A stretch of DNA of 64,000 nucleotides from Perca fluviatilis (GCF_010015445.1 NC_053118.1:14598937-14662936); one strand, 5' to 3'; counted from the stretch's first letter, positions 11,148 to 23,564 are shown. Notes: generated by a model from the sequence alone, not told the origin. A program made the numbers and translations.

Positions 11148-12367
11148 CGCTTCACCGCACCGTTGTGACGAAAAGAGAGCTGAGCTGGAAGGCACAACTC
11201 TCAATCTAATGGTCATGATCGAAATAACTAGATTGCAGGTACAAGTGCCCAAAATGGGTTTTCTCAAGAGGGTGACTGCCGTCTTCCTGAGACCGGGTGA
11301 GAAGCTCAGTCATCTGTGAGGAACTCTGACTACAGCCGCTGCTCCTTTGTGTCGAAAGGAGCCAGTTGAGGTAGTTTGGGCATCTGGTAAAGATTACCCC
11401 CTCATTAGGAAGGAGAATTTTTCTGGCATCTAGTAACTCATAATATACTGGATTGCTGTAGTGATTTTTAAATCTAAACTTTATTACAATAAAAATTATA
11501 TATATAATTTGTATTAAGCACCAGAAAATGATAGCTCAGCGCTGGCTCCCCCCACTTTGTATAAAACAGTGGTTGGCGTATTTTCTGGACATAGTTATGC
11601 TTGAGCTCTCTACAGCAAGGATTAACAAAACCAAGTATAGGTATAAGGTTGTGTGATGTTTTTAAAAGTCTAAACCTGTACTATTATTGAAAGTTTACTT
11701 GTTTATTATCAATAAAAAATGTATCAAAACATTTTTTTTGTCTTCTCTTTTATAGAGAGACAAACTCAGATGCTGACCAGTTCCTTGCATTCAGTCAGGC
11801 CAAACACCATTAAGAGAAGTGAAACAAATAGCTAATAGCTAAAAAAAAAAGTGCAGCAGGAAACCTAAGTATTGCAAGATTCAAAGCATCTGTAATAGCA
11901 GATGTGCACCTCACCTCAACCTAGAGAAAACCACAACATGATATAAAGTGGAAGTATATGTTGTCAGTTTAACCTTTGCAGTCTCTGTGCACAAATTAGC
12001 ATTTTGCTGTCAAATTTTGGAAATATCTGCAAAATTTCTAATGAGATTAATCAGCATTTCACGAAAACAAGTAATTTTCAAATCATTATACTTTATATTC
12101 TATCATGCAGACTGACTAGCCAAGTGGATATTATGCATACCATATCCTAACTGCAACATCCTCGGTTTGATTCAAGTTGACCACCTTTGTTGCACGTCAT
12201 CCCCCGCCCCTCTCAAGGCATTTCCTTACTGTAGCCCATATAATGGCAAAATGCCAGAAAAATATTTGGTGAAAAAAAAAAAAAAAAGTAATCTTAATAA
12301 ACTAATATAAAATGATATAATAAAATCAATTATATTTATTAAACTTAAAATTTTAATTTTTTTTTTT

Positions 12368-13564
12368 GTATAATCTTACAATTGTGACATCTTGACACAG
12401 CATTGCATCACTATGAAAAGTCATTCTTGGCAGCTTGTAAGTATTTGACAAGAAGTGTGCAGAGCAGTGTCCCTGTGTCATAACAAAAACATATTTGACT
12501 AAGTAGGGTCATTGGGGCCTACAATTTAGCTACTGACTGAATCAAAATAATACATAAACATTTTTAAGATCTGGAAAACGTGATGTCCCATCTCATTTTG
12601 CACTTTAGATATTAGTCAGAACTTTTTCCTACAAAAAGAAAGTAATTTGCTAATACACTGTGCTGTTTTGATATAACTAGATAGACTGCAGTGATGGTTG
12701 GTATCACTTCTGCAACGCATAAAAGCACAAACATGCACGCAGAGCTCTGCAAACTGCAATCTGTGTGTGCTTACAGGCCTGGTCCGAGTCACATTGCATC
12801 TTTTGAAGCTTGCAAATGTGGACTTGTGGTTCTGGGTATATAATCCGCAGTCACTGTGGTCTTTAACATGAACGTTTCGAAAGCATTCACAGGAAGTAAC
12901 ATGCCATAGGCTACATCTCACATGCAAGCCCACAAGCCCACCTAAAGCTTGGGTAGGGGTAGGTGTATTTTGCACGCCTTACACCTTGTCTTCCGTGGTG
13001 TGCAAACCAATTGTCATTTCTCGTACATAATGAGCTTGGGTGCATTGCTGATAATTGATTTGATCTGGCCGTATACATCAGCATCTTGTGATCCAGAAGA
13101 AATACAACGATCAGCTATCTTCTTATCAGCACTGGCAGGTAAAGTTTGTCTGTTTTTACATTAACATGCTTTATGTGACATATCTGTAAAATTGTTTATT
13201 GGATAAAAAGCTCAACAGCTGTTGAAATGAATTGACTACCACTGACCCTAACTTAAGTGTAGCTCTGAGTAATTCTAGACATGAGGTCAGGTCATTATTA
13301 TTCCAGCTATTACAATAGGTTTAGATGTGGCTATTAGGTTTATAACACAATACGTTTCAAGTATTTGAATTCAATGTGCACTTTATCCTACTAATGGCTT
13401 TTAAAGACACAGTGATGGCTACATTGAGTCTGCTTTTTAAAAAGGAAGTCAATAAGAGAAAAGAAGAAGAAGAAGAAGAACTACTTTCATTTAAGTTTCC
13501 ATATAACTACAACTTCCCTACCCTTTGTCCTGTGTGGATCCCTGGGAAAGGAAATTTAGTATCA
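12368..13564. other. Intergenic stretch after unit B; no supported gene
   Basis: Begins with the right copy of the 44-bp direct repeat (12368-12411) and continues the 3' flank of the broken receptor. It holds a TATA-like 'gtatataat' at 12836-12844 and a possible short coding exon at 13030-13138 (ATG to a gtaaag donor) with a hydrophobic start, unlinked to any second exon. A short (AAG)n run lies near 13460. Confidence 0.4.
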
Positions 13565-13880
13565 TTTCCTATGACACCCGTGTCTATAATGCATTGTAAA
13601 AATTCTTATAATGCATTATAATCTGCTTATAGCACTGTATAATTATAGTTTTTTTAAGAATATTCCTTGATCGTTTTATAATACATTATAAAGTATTTCA
13701 TAGTGATTTGTAAGGTCAAGTATCATGATTCTCGCAAGGGTCATAGTGTACTATACTTACTATACTATACCTGTACTAATCTTTTATAAAACATGATTAC
13801 TGTTATAATGCATAATAATGTGATTATAAGTTACTCTCAGTAGCCATGTAATGCATTATAGATAGGGGCATCATAGAAAG
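13565..13880. mobile_element. MITE with ~28-bp inverted ends
   Basis: Left end 'ctatgacacccgtgtctata' and right end 'tagataggggcatcatag' are imperfect inverted repeats, and 'ataatgcattata' motifs recur inside. No ORF. Confidence 0.6.
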
Positions 13881-13984
13881 TGTTACAGGAATTCTCATTC
13901 CACTGCTTCTTTGATCTGTTCAAAATTGCTATGTAGAAAAGATGCATTGATGATGGTCATCAGTCAATTCAACAACCAATCAAA

Positions 13985-14395
13985 CAGCATTTGATGGACA
14001 GCACAGTGACAACGGAGACAACCATTTATTGGAATCCTACAAAATCGTGAACCAGAAACTGTGCAGGAACAGCATTACTGTGATCAAGTTTCTAACTAAA
14101 GCTAGAAATCAGAAAGAACTTAAAGCAGTAGGATTACCTTACTATACAGCCCCCTGCATCTGGAACTCCCTTCCCCCGAATATCCGCAACACTGACTCTC
14201 TTTCAAGTTTCAAAACTCATCTTAAACACACCTTTTTAAACTGGCTTATTCACTTTGATCATATGTTCACATCAATTGTTGGTCTGACTTTTTTTTGCTT
14301 TTTAAATATGCCCTGTACTGTGTTTTTAACTTAGTACATTGATTTTTCTTGTAAGGTGACCTTGAGTGCTTTGAAAGCGCCTATAAATAAAATTA

Positions 14396-14465
<70 letters not shown>
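13985..14465 (+). mobile_element. LINE 3' end with (ATT)n tail
   Basis: The frame at 14029-14334 includes 'APCIWNSLPPNIRNTDSL' and 'SFKTHLKHTFL', the typical last residues of a fish LINE reverse-transcriptase ORF. It is followed by 'gctttgaaagcgcctataaa' and about 22 ATT units (14396-14464). It is 5'-truncated. Confidence 0.75.
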
Positions 14466-14466
<1 letters not shown>

Positions 14467-14569
14467 AATATTTATTATTTATTAATTTTCGTCCGAATCA
14501 CATTTAGCAGGCATAGCCAGGACAATATCTTCCCCATTCATCACTTGATAACTTTTGCACATTCTGCCC

Positions 14570-15435
14570 TAGTATTAATTTCGTCAGACGAGACAAGACT
14601 AAATATGTTCGTTAACGACCTTTTTTTCTATAACTAAGAAGAGACGATGACAAGACTGCACCGATGTCCAATAACGCTGACTAAGACTAAATTAACATGC
14701 ATTATTGTTGACGAAAAAAGATGAGACTAAAATGTTTTGCATAAAATAAAAAGTAAGATGAAATCTCACTTCATTTTTGTCTTCAATCATCTCTTCTTTT
14801 TCATTATGAGATAGAATATTCAGCTGTTACGGCACCGGTGCCTTAACGACCGTTATCTACCGGACCAGCAACGCGGATTTCAGCTGCGCTTCTCTCTGAT
14901 GTTCCTAAACATCGCCGCATGTCATGGTAGTTAACACTACACTTTGCAGCAGGTAACGTTAGCCTACCGTTAGCTAGCAGCTGGAGTAAACACAGTTAAA
15001 ATGCTGACAGCTAAACGGTGTAGAAGTTTGTCTGTATTTCACTGTAGGGGATTCCTGTAGCTGCCGTTGTCTGAAAAACAACAGAAACTGTTCACTTGAA
15101 ACTCGTCTCGCCAGCCTCGTGCTGCATTCAGAGTTATTTTAAAATACCCTTTTCCCATCCAGTGGTTGTTTTTTTCCAAAACTTTACTGGTGAAATAAGG
15201 AAAAGGCTCGATATTTGGTCGCATTTTATGTACAAAAGAATCAGAATGTGTCATTATAACTATTTGACTGAAATGGTTATCAGAAATAATCTCAGAAATA
15301 ATTTGTTATTTAAAAAAAGACTAAACTTGACTAAACTTGACTTAACAAAAAAATATATGTGAATGACTAAATATGACAAGGATATTTGGCACAAGACTAA
15401 GACTAAATTAAAAATAAGTGACAAAATTAACACTA
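14570..15435. mobile_element. Complete nonautonomous hAT element
   Basis: Ends TAGTATTAATTTCGTC and GACAAAATTAACACTA are inverted repeats. Flanks are TTCTGCCC (14562-14569) and TTCTACCC (15436-15443), an 8-bp target duplication with one change. Unit D keeps TTCTGCCC at the same junction. Copies: 1-616 and 23869-24090. Confidence 0.8.
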
Positions 15436-18104
15436 TTCTACCCAATGTTTTGACTCTTCAGACACTCAATACACACCCATGTACTGGTAAGAGATACACC
15501 ATAAAACCCCTTGATATGCTGTACTATCACACATGTATATGGACTGAGATGTCTGTGTGGTTTGGTTTTTGTTGGCTAAACAAAAGAAAAACTAAAGATT
15601 TGTAAATTTGACTATAAAACTGTTATATGTGCACAAACGATGGACTATACAGTCGCAAAACATAATCTACAGGTGACCACGCCTTTGCAGAATCATTAGT
15701 TGTGACAAAGGGAAATTACATTATCAAGAATTATGATTGTTATATTGCCCTGGCCTCCAGCACTACTGTCCTATATCCTTTAACGGCCATCTAAAACTAA
15801 CCTCAAGAACAGCCTTTTTTCACCTTTGTAACATTGCCAAAATTAGGAACATCCTATCTCAAAACGATGCTGAAAAACTAGTCCATGCATTCGTTACTTC
15901 CAGGTTGGACTTAAGTAATTCCTTACTATCAGGATGCTCAAATAAAAACCTTAAGACTCAGATCCAGAATGCTGCAACGCGTGTTCTGACAAGAACTAAG
16001 AAAAGAGATCATATTTCTCCTGTATTAGCTTCCTGTAAAATCCAGGATTGAATTTAAAATCCTTCTCCTGACCTACAAAGCTCTAAATGGTCAAGCACCA
16101 TCATATCTAGAAGAGCTCTTAGTACCTTATTGCCCCACTAGAGCATTGCGCTCCACGAATGCAGAGTTACTTATGGTTCCTAGAGTCTCTAAAAGTAGAC
16201 TGGGGGCCAGAGCCGACAGCTATCAGGCTCCTCTCCTGTGGAACCAGCTCCCAGTCTGGGTCCGGGGGGCAGACACCGTCACCACATTTAAGAGTAAACT
16301 TAAAACTCTCCTCTTCAATAAAGCTTATGGTTAGGGAGTGAGGAGTCGCAGTGTCCGCCTAACCCGGCCCACCTGCTTCTTGTCATAGTCGTCCGATTCA
16401 TCTACCAAATAATCAATGATACAATCAACGTAGGGGGAGACGGGCCAGTACAGCCTGATCCGGTTGGGGAGAGTTCTAGCCTGACCAGACTCCTCTACTT
16501 AACCTGTCTCTCTTAATTATGCTGTTTTTTGACTGCTGGGGGGGACTTCCTTTGACACACTGAGCTTCTCTCTCCTCTCTCTTTCCATCTGTGTGCTTCC
16601 ATGTTCCAGAAATGCTTGTTACTAACCTAGCTCTGGGGAGCTTATTCCCTGGAGTCCATATGTTTTCTTTTTGCCCAGCATGTTTCCTTGGATTAGGGTG
16701 GCCCCTAAATCATGGTTGCAGCCTGTTGCCGTGGTCTTGCTGCGCGCACTGCTATGCCCTGTGACACCTCCTACGCTCTGCAGTGCCCTGCTACGTCCTG
16801 CTTCATGGTCCTGCTGCATCCTACTACGCCCTGCTGTGCTCTGCTACGTCCTGGGACACCCTGCAGTGCCCTGCTATGCCATGAACTACTACAAATACTA
16901 TTTCTAGTCACTGATCCATTATCTTTATTGTGACTATTATTGCCACCGTTCATCACACCCCCAACTGGGACCGTCCTACACCGCCTACAAGAGCCTGGGT
17001 CTGTCTGAGGTTTCTTCTTGAGAGGGAGTTTTCCTCGCCACTGTCGCACCACATGCTTGCTCTTGGGGGAATTACTGGAATTGTTGGGTCTTTGTAAATT
17101 ATAGAGTGTGGTCTAGATCTACTCTATCTGTAAAGTGTCTTGAGATAACTCTTGTTATGAATTGATACTATAAATAAAATTGAATTGAATTTAATTATAA
17201 AGCTTATGATTTAGTGGCATAGGTCTTTAATGACTGAGATGCAAGCATGCAAAAACACCAACATGTTTACTTCTCTGCTTACAAAGACATTTATTAAATA
17301 TACTACAGTTACAAGTATTAAACACTACAATAACAATATTTTACAAACAAGACAAGAGGAAAAGGGAAAACTGATATACAAAGCTATGGCTATGAATGAC
17401 TAGGAATGTTGCAGCTATCTATTTTTAGGTTGGTATGAGAGACCTGATAAACAGATGAGATGACTGTTACCTGAGAAGCAGCAAGTCAAATCAACAGGTA
17501 CAACAGCTTAGTTCTGAATTGCCAAAATTGAAGTTACAAAATATAAAAGGCACCAGGGTTTAAGCAAGTTGATGAGGTTTTTGTAGAAATACAGGCTTCT
17601 CCTTGGGGTGGCTTCTCATGGACAATGGAGTTAGATGTGCTGGGGTGAGAAGCTGGAGTGTGGATCTGATTAGTAACTCGGTCGGTCCGGATTTTAAAAG
17701 TTCCCATTGGAAGAGAGCTCCTGGTTTAATCTCTCCTAGTTTCTTAACTCATGACTCATTCACCTCCTAATTTCCAAATCACATCTTCAAACTAGAAAAG
17801 AGCAAGCTTCCACCCAGAATGGCAAAAGGGCAGGAAGACAGAACATAAGGCAAAAAGCAAAACAAAAGAGCAGCAAGTGAAAAACCAAGGCTAGAAAGCA
17901 TGGTTTCTCAGATAAGAGATTTTAAAGTTTCAGTCTGCCCACCCAGAAGGTTCATCCTGGCCAATCACAGGGATTTGAGAGTTCAGGAGGAAGGGGGAGT
18001 CAATCCTCCCCTCCTGTTCATGGACAGGCAGGTTTAACTCCTGAATGTTACTCTAGTCTGCACCTCTAAATCTGAGGCCATGGTTCTCAGCAGGAAACCG
18101 ATGG
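15436..18104. repeat. Unit C left flank, with LINE insertion
   Basis: Starts with landmarks shared with units B and D ('aatacacacccatgta', 'ccccttgatatgctgtac'). The LINE at 15741-17195 interrupts it, and it resumes at 17199 with 'aagcttatgatttagtggc' and the conserved block. Confidence 0.65.
15741..17195 (+). mobile_element. CR1/L2-like LINE, 5'-truncated
   Basis: 15737-16051 encodes 'CNIAKIRNILSQNDAEKLVH' and 'AFVTSRLDLSNSLLSG', and 16146-16334 encodes 'SYQAPLLWNQLPVWVRGADT' and 'FKSKLKTLLFNKAYG', the end of a LINE reverse-transcriptase ORF with frame breaks between. A long 3' region ends in 'aaaattgaattgaattt'. The same insertion, shortened, is in unit B; units A and D lack it. Confidence 0.8.
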
Positions 18105-18260
18105 AGGCTTACTTTGGGTCTCTTCCTGAGACAGGGTGAGAAGCTGAGTCATCTGTGAGGAAATCAGACTACAGCCGCTGCTCCTTTGCGTCGAAAGGAG
18201 CTAGTTTAGTTTGGGCATCTGGTAAAGATTACCCCTGGGCGCCTCACTAGGAAGGAGAAT
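18105..18260 (+). mobile_element. Decayed LINE fragment, unit C copy
   Basis: Shortened version of the fossil at 1483-1830 and 29740-30150. Most of the middle is deleted; it ends in the shared 'gtttgggcatctggtaaag'. Confidence 0.5.
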
Positions 18261-18715
18261 TTTTCTGGCATGTAGTAACTCATAATATACCGCTGGTACG
18301 ACCTTTGCATCGACTTTTTAAAAAGATATACTCAAAAATCTAAGCATAACACCATGGGATGGGGGAGGGTGGGGATGTTTGTTCTGCATTTGTGAGGTAT
18401 AAGGTTTTGTGATTTTTTAAAAAGTCTAAACCTGTACTATTATTGAAAGTTTACCTGTTTATTATCAATAAATAATTGATCTAAAAAAAAACAAATCTAT
18501 GCATAAAAAAGGATTTAAATAAATCACAGAAATTCACTGGATTAGATAGTTGGTTTTTTTTACCATTAATGGGAAACAAACCAATTATTGAATGTGGATT
18601 TACCATATCAACATTGCAATCAAACTGAACTGTAAATCTGATCTGTGTGGCTCTATTGCTTATTTCTTCAGAAAGTAGGTCATGTTTTTTTTGTTTTTTT
18701 TCCAGGAAGCTCACC

Positions 18716-20345
18716 ATGGCTACAACCATCCCTGCTGTTGTTGCTTTCAGTGGAATAAGTGAGAATCCAAAAGACTTACCAAGGTAAGATTAAACCTACA
18801 GTTTACATACATACCACTATATTTTGTTCTTTAATGCTTAAATCACTTAATCATAAATTCTATGAGGCTTCTTTTTCAGTCTGTGCCTCCTTAGCTTCCA
18901 CTGTTGCACTTTACTTCAAGCCTAGTATAAGACTTTTTATAAGCAGCTAGCTAAGCATTTCAGTTTCAATCTAGTAGTTTACTTCTAATATGTGTTTTTC
19001 CCTACCATCTATTTTACTGACATGCATTTCTGAATTGGGCTGCAAGAACATTTTTGTTGCTTTTGTTTAACAGTGCAGCTTATCTTACTTAAAAGGTTTC
19101 AATTTGTATTGTATTCCCAACAGCTATGTTAAGCAAGATTGTGGTAGATCAAATAAACTGACCTGAAACAATTGGAACATCCTAATCATTCATTTCCCCT
19201 TGTTGGTTTTGTTCCTCTGTCTGTTTCTTACCAGCTCTACTACAGCACCCTTCACTAGTAGCATCACTGTAAGCTTCCCAGAATACTACAGTTACTATGA
19301 CTACCCTGAGGGTGACTTCGGGAGGTGTGTGTATGAGCGTTATGGAGCCAATTTTATTCCCACCCTCTATGCCAGTTTCTTCCTCCTGGGCCTTCTGGGT
19401 AACTCTTTGGTCATCTGGGTCATTGCTTGTGGCGTGCGACTCCGCAGCATGACCGACGTGTGCCTCCTAAACTTGGCTGTTGCTGACCTTCTCTTGGTGT
19501 GTACCCTTCCCTTCCTAGCCCACCAAGCCCGGGACCAGTGGCTGTTTGGGGATGCTATGTGCAAAGCGGTCCTTGGTATTTATAATATAGTTTTTTACAG
19601 TGGGATCTTTTTCATCACTCTAATGAGCATTGACCGGTACTTGGCTATAGTACAGGCCATTTACGCTATGAGAGTACGGACAAGGTCCTTTGGAATGATC
19701 GCAGCGGCTGTTACATGGGTGGCTGGATTTTTGGCTTCTTTCCCTGAAATTATCTTCCTCAAAGAGCAGCCTGGTGTGAATACTAATATGACTCAGTTTT
19801 TCTGCTACCCTGTATATTCCACAGCAACTTCGAATGACAACACCACTTCATCCAACTCTCACATCTGGAGCATCTTCAGCCTTTTTAAAATGAACTTTTT
19901 GGGTCTATTTGTCCCGGTAGTCATCATGGGTTTCTGCTACTCACAGATTGTCTGGAGGTTGCTGCACAGCCCGTCATCCAAGAAACAAGCCATCCGTTTA
20001 GTGCTCATAGTGGTAGTTGTTTTCTTCTGCTGCTGGATCCCCTACAACATTGCATCCTTCTTCAAAGCACTGGAGCTATTGCACATCTATACAGAATGTG
20101 AAAGCAGCAAAGCCATCAGATTGGCTTTACAAGTCACTGAGGCCATTGCCTACTCTCACAGCTGCCTCAACCCCATCCTGTATGTGTTTGTTGGGGAGAA
20201 GTTCAGGAGGCACCTGCTAAGGTTGATAAACAGGGCTCCTTGCAGGCTGTGTCAGATGGTCAAAGCCTGCATACCCCAGGACAGAATCAATGGGTCAGTC
20301 TACTCACAGACCACCAGCCTGGACGAGAGGAGCACTGCTGTGTAA
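18716..20345 (+). CDS. CC-type chemokine receptor, copy 2 (two exons)
   Basis: Seven-helix chemokine receptor, probably Gi-coupled. Exon 1 18716-18783 (acceptor tttccag before the 5' leader, perfect caccATGG context, 'MATTIPAVVAFSG...', donor AG|gtaaga) joins exon 2 19235-20345 in phase 2 to make an AGC codon; 392 residues. The N-terminus keeps the tyrosine cluster PEYYSYYDYPEGDFG, a likely sulfation and chemokine-binding site. Motifs: NLAVAD, TLP, WLFG, IDRYLAIV with D156, CCWIPY, SCLNPILY. The second extracellular loop has the shared NMT sequon and an extra one, NTT, seen only in this copy. Position 3.39 is Gly, as in copy 1. Flanks match the other units closely, indicating recent duplication or gene conversion. 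Confidence 0.88.
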
Positions 20346-21485
20346 AGTGTGTTCCATAGACGGTATAAAGGTGGGTTGTTATTTCTGTCTGTGTGGTCAT
20401 CTCCACAATGAGGGAATTTCTTGTGAAGTCAAATAGTCAAGTTGAGAAACAATTCTTGCTAATTCTGACTTCTTATGGGCCATTTTAGGACTTCAGTTCA
20501 TTTTTCACTCAGTTGGCTTTAGGTTGATTTTGAGTTTTGGAAATGTATGAATATGACAAAATACATGTGACAATGTATCTTAAATCTTATGGTATGATTA
20601 TGTAATCGAGTAATACAAACACAGTGTACCCGTGTATAAAAGTAAAAGGTATATATCTTTATACTTTTATAAGTTCTATAGACTACATAAGAATGTACAA
20701 TGGAAATGTACTGTAAATATGGTTCCGGATATGCAAGATCTTTAAAAGAGTTGATGAAGCAGATTGTATCTGCAATTTTAAAGGTCAAAAATAGTCCTGA
20801 AATAAATGTCTTATCTTTTTTGAGAGACAAACTCAGATGCTGACCAGTTCCTTGCAGTTCAAACACCAGTAAGAGAATTGAAACAAATAGCTAAACATGG
20901 CTAATAGCAAAAAGAAGAAAAAAAAGCTTTTGCAAGTATTGCAAGTTTCAAAGCATCTGTAATAGCAGATATGCACCTCACCTCAACCTAGAGAAAACCA
21001 CAACATGATAGAAGCGGAAGTATATGTTGTCAGTTTAACCTTTGCAGTCTCTGAACGAATTAGCATTTTGCTGTCAAATTTTGGAAATATCTCTGCAAAA
21101 TTTCTAATGATTAATCAGCATTTCACCAAAACAAGTCATTTCAAATCATTATACTCTATATTCTATCATGCAGATTAACTAGCCAAGGGGATATTATGCA
21201 TAACATATCCTAACTACAACATCCTTGGTTTGATTCAAGTTGGCTACCTTTGTGGCACGTCATTCTCCCCCCCACCCCCTCCCTCTCAAGGCATTTCCTT
21301 ACTGTAGCCCACATAATGGCAAAATGCCAAAACATTATTTGGTGAAAAAAAATAAAAAAACTCAGTCAAGACATGCAACTGTTTTCACACCCTACAGTCT
21401 AACCTTCAGTAATAAACTGACTTTGACATGTAAAATTGGTGAAGTGCCCCTTTAAAAGTACACATTTTCATTAATGACAGTAGTA
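20346..21485. repeat. Unit C right flank
   Basis: 3' UTR and non-coding sequence matching 3816-4800 and 32318-33480. No gene. Confidence 0.6.
20801..20806 (+). promoter_or_regulatory. Poly(A) signal AATAAA, receptor copy 2
   Basis: AATAAA about 455 bp after the stop, at the same place as in copy 1. Confidence 0.4.
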
Positions 21486-21749
21486 TGTGTTGCCTTGGTC
21501 CCAGTGACCAAGGACAACAAGGATATTACCCGTTTACTTTGTTGAAATTGCTCTCTAAACAGGGTAATACAGCACCTGTTCTTGTTTGTACGCATTTTGG
21601 TCAGCAAACTGTGTTTAATGTGCTAGAAATAAACTTTACTTACTATTTCTTTGTTGAGAATTGCTCTCTAAACCCCGTTTCTTGTAAGGGAAGTACATAA
21701 TCCTTGTGTTGTCCTTCGGTCACTGGGACCCGAAGGACCCTAAGGGATA
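21486..21749. mobile_element. Short insertion specific to unit C
   Basis: Unit D reads 'agtagtatactggt' straight through where unit C carries ~264 bp. Near its ends lie 'ttggtcccagtgacc' and 'tcggtcactgggaccc', which are partly inverted. It is MITE-like; family unknown. Confidence 0.45.
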
Positions 21750-21904
21750 CTGGTTGAAAACCCACCTGAATTTACGGAGTGGCCCCTAAATGCTAGTGCA
21801 GTCAGTAAGGCAAACCATAATTTCCAGGTGGGGCAGTTTCAAAATTATCATTGGCTGAATTTAGAACTGCAAAAATGAATCAATTTGTTGTCAACTGTTA
21901 CTGA

Positions 21905-22558
21905 GAAGGTTTGAGAGAGATGTGTAGATGGCTGGCTTGAGACCAGTGGAGGCGTCGTTGACTGGACAGTTCAGTCACTTTTAATTCCACAATTTTCTTA
22001 TATTCCAAGTAATATCAAGTTAACAAGTATGGGTGTGTGTGGGTGTGTGTGGTTTCTGAGGGTGAAAGGATATGGGATATAATTAGCTTCACAATGCCAC
22101 AATACAAGGCCACAATTAATTTGGATGACAAACAATACATACATTATCTGCTCTGTTATTAAACTAACAATTAATATAACTAATCAAATGCACATTTTTT
22201 ACACAGGTAACTCAAATGAGCAATGCAAACCAATTTCAACTGTTCAATATAACAGCACCTTTAAACAGCACACAAACAGAAAGGAAGCAATATAAAAGCA
22301 CCTTAACGGCACAAACAGAAAGGAATGCAAGATTGGCACTTGCCTTATAATTACATTAGCACTTTTCATTTCATCAAAGTAAAAACGTATGAAACATACA
22401 TAGCTCAATAACGCACGCAAGGTAGGAGACACAGCATTTCCAGCAGCAAAGATTTCTCCATGTGGTTTGAACAAAGGGAAGGGCTGTGTGCACAGGTGCT
22501 GTCTAATAAAGTCTGTGGCTGATTGAGGCTAATTAGTTGAAGGTGTAACTTATTTGTT
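21905..22558. other. Unclassified insertion in unit C
   Basis: Unit A homology stops at 'caactgttac' and resumes at 'attatttgtttaaatgttta'. The intervening ~650 bp differ from the other units and hold a short 'gggtgtgtgt' run. No convincing ORF or transposon end. Confidence 0.35.
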
Positions 22559-22793
22559 GTGTGTAATTATTTGTTTAAATGTTTATGTCTCTATTCTGTT
22601 ATAAAGAGAAGCATCATATTGTAGCATCTGTTGTTGTTTTTTGAAGTTATGTTTAATGTGTCATATTATTTTTAACACAATATTATTATAAAAAAAACAA
22701 ATAAATATTCTTTGGTTTTTATTCTTAATACTGATACGTTGCTTTTTTTTGCATGAATCTCCATTTGAGGATTATATTTTGGCCCTTTTTTAA

Positions 22794-23564
22794 AGGTCCC
22801 ATGGAATGAAAATTTCACTTTATGAGGTTTTTTAACGTTAATATGAGTTCCCCCAGCCTGCCTATGGTCCCCAAGTGCAGAAATGGCGATAGGTGTAAAC
22901 TGAGCCCTGGGTAACTTAACCTGGCCTAGCCTTTAACTGTTCATTTGTTATACTGAAGTTACATTGTTTAAACTGTATGACAATCTATATAAGAATATAA
23001 AGAGAAATTTCCTATTTTATCTGCTTTTATATGTTTAACTGTTTTAACTGCTGTTTAATGTTTAATTTCTTGTACTGCACTGTAACTTTTATTCTCGTAT
23101 CTTATCTGTTTTTTATGTAAAGCACTTTGAATTGCCCTGCTGAAATGTGCTATACAAATAAAGCTGCCTTGCCTTGCCCTGGGTATCCTGCTCTGCCTTT
23201 GAGAAAATGAAAGCTCAGATGGGCCGATCTGGAATCTTCCTCCTTATGAGGTCATAAGGAGCAGGGTTACCTCCCCTTTCTCTGCTTTGCCCACCCAGAG
23301 AATTTGGCCCACCCATGAGAGAGAGACATCATGGCTTTCAAAGGAGCAAAGTCGCAGTTGGTCAAGGCCACACCCCCACCCCTCCCCCTTGCCCCCCCCC
23401 TCTCCTCCTCAATAAATGGCACATACACACTCATTGTGGGACTGGCTCTAGTGGCTGTAATTTTGCACCAAGGCTGAATTTTGGGAAAGAGACTTCAGAT
23501 ACAGTATTAGGGGACCACTAAGGCCTATATAAAAGCACCCAAAGAACACCATGTCATGGGACCT
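22794..23564. mobile_element. TTAA-target nonautonomous DNA element
   Basis: Ends AGGTCCCATGG and CATGGGACCT are inverted and flanked by TTAA (22790-22793 and 23565-23568), the target of piggyBac-like and Kolobok-like transposons. Unit A has the empty site near 5830. No transposase ORF. Confidence 0.75.
22914..23175 (+). mobile_element. Retroposon 3' end nested in the TTAA element
   Basis: A 262-bp insert flanked by the 10-bp duplication GCCCTGGGTA (22904-22913 and 23176-23185). It contains 'gctatacaaataaagctgcc' and ends in 'ttgccttgcc', as fish LINE or SINE 3' tails do. Confidence 0.7.

Larger units (their letters stand above)
9215..12367. repeat. Unit B: duplication unit lacking a receptor gene
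   Basis: It has the same left landmarks as the other units ('ccccttgatatgctgtac', 'gaccacgcctttgcagaatc'), the conserved block and the LINE fossil. Near 11725-11755 it jumps from the sequence preceding exon 1 ('tattatcaataaaaaatgta') straight to the sequence following the gene ('gagacaaactcagatgctg'). About 2.4 kb, with both receptor exons, is missing. The right homology fades near 12290 in a run of A and A/T-rich DNA. Confidence 0.8.

Noticed and set aside
14356..14637. Poly-Ile protein
   Set aside because: (ATT)n tail of a LINE.
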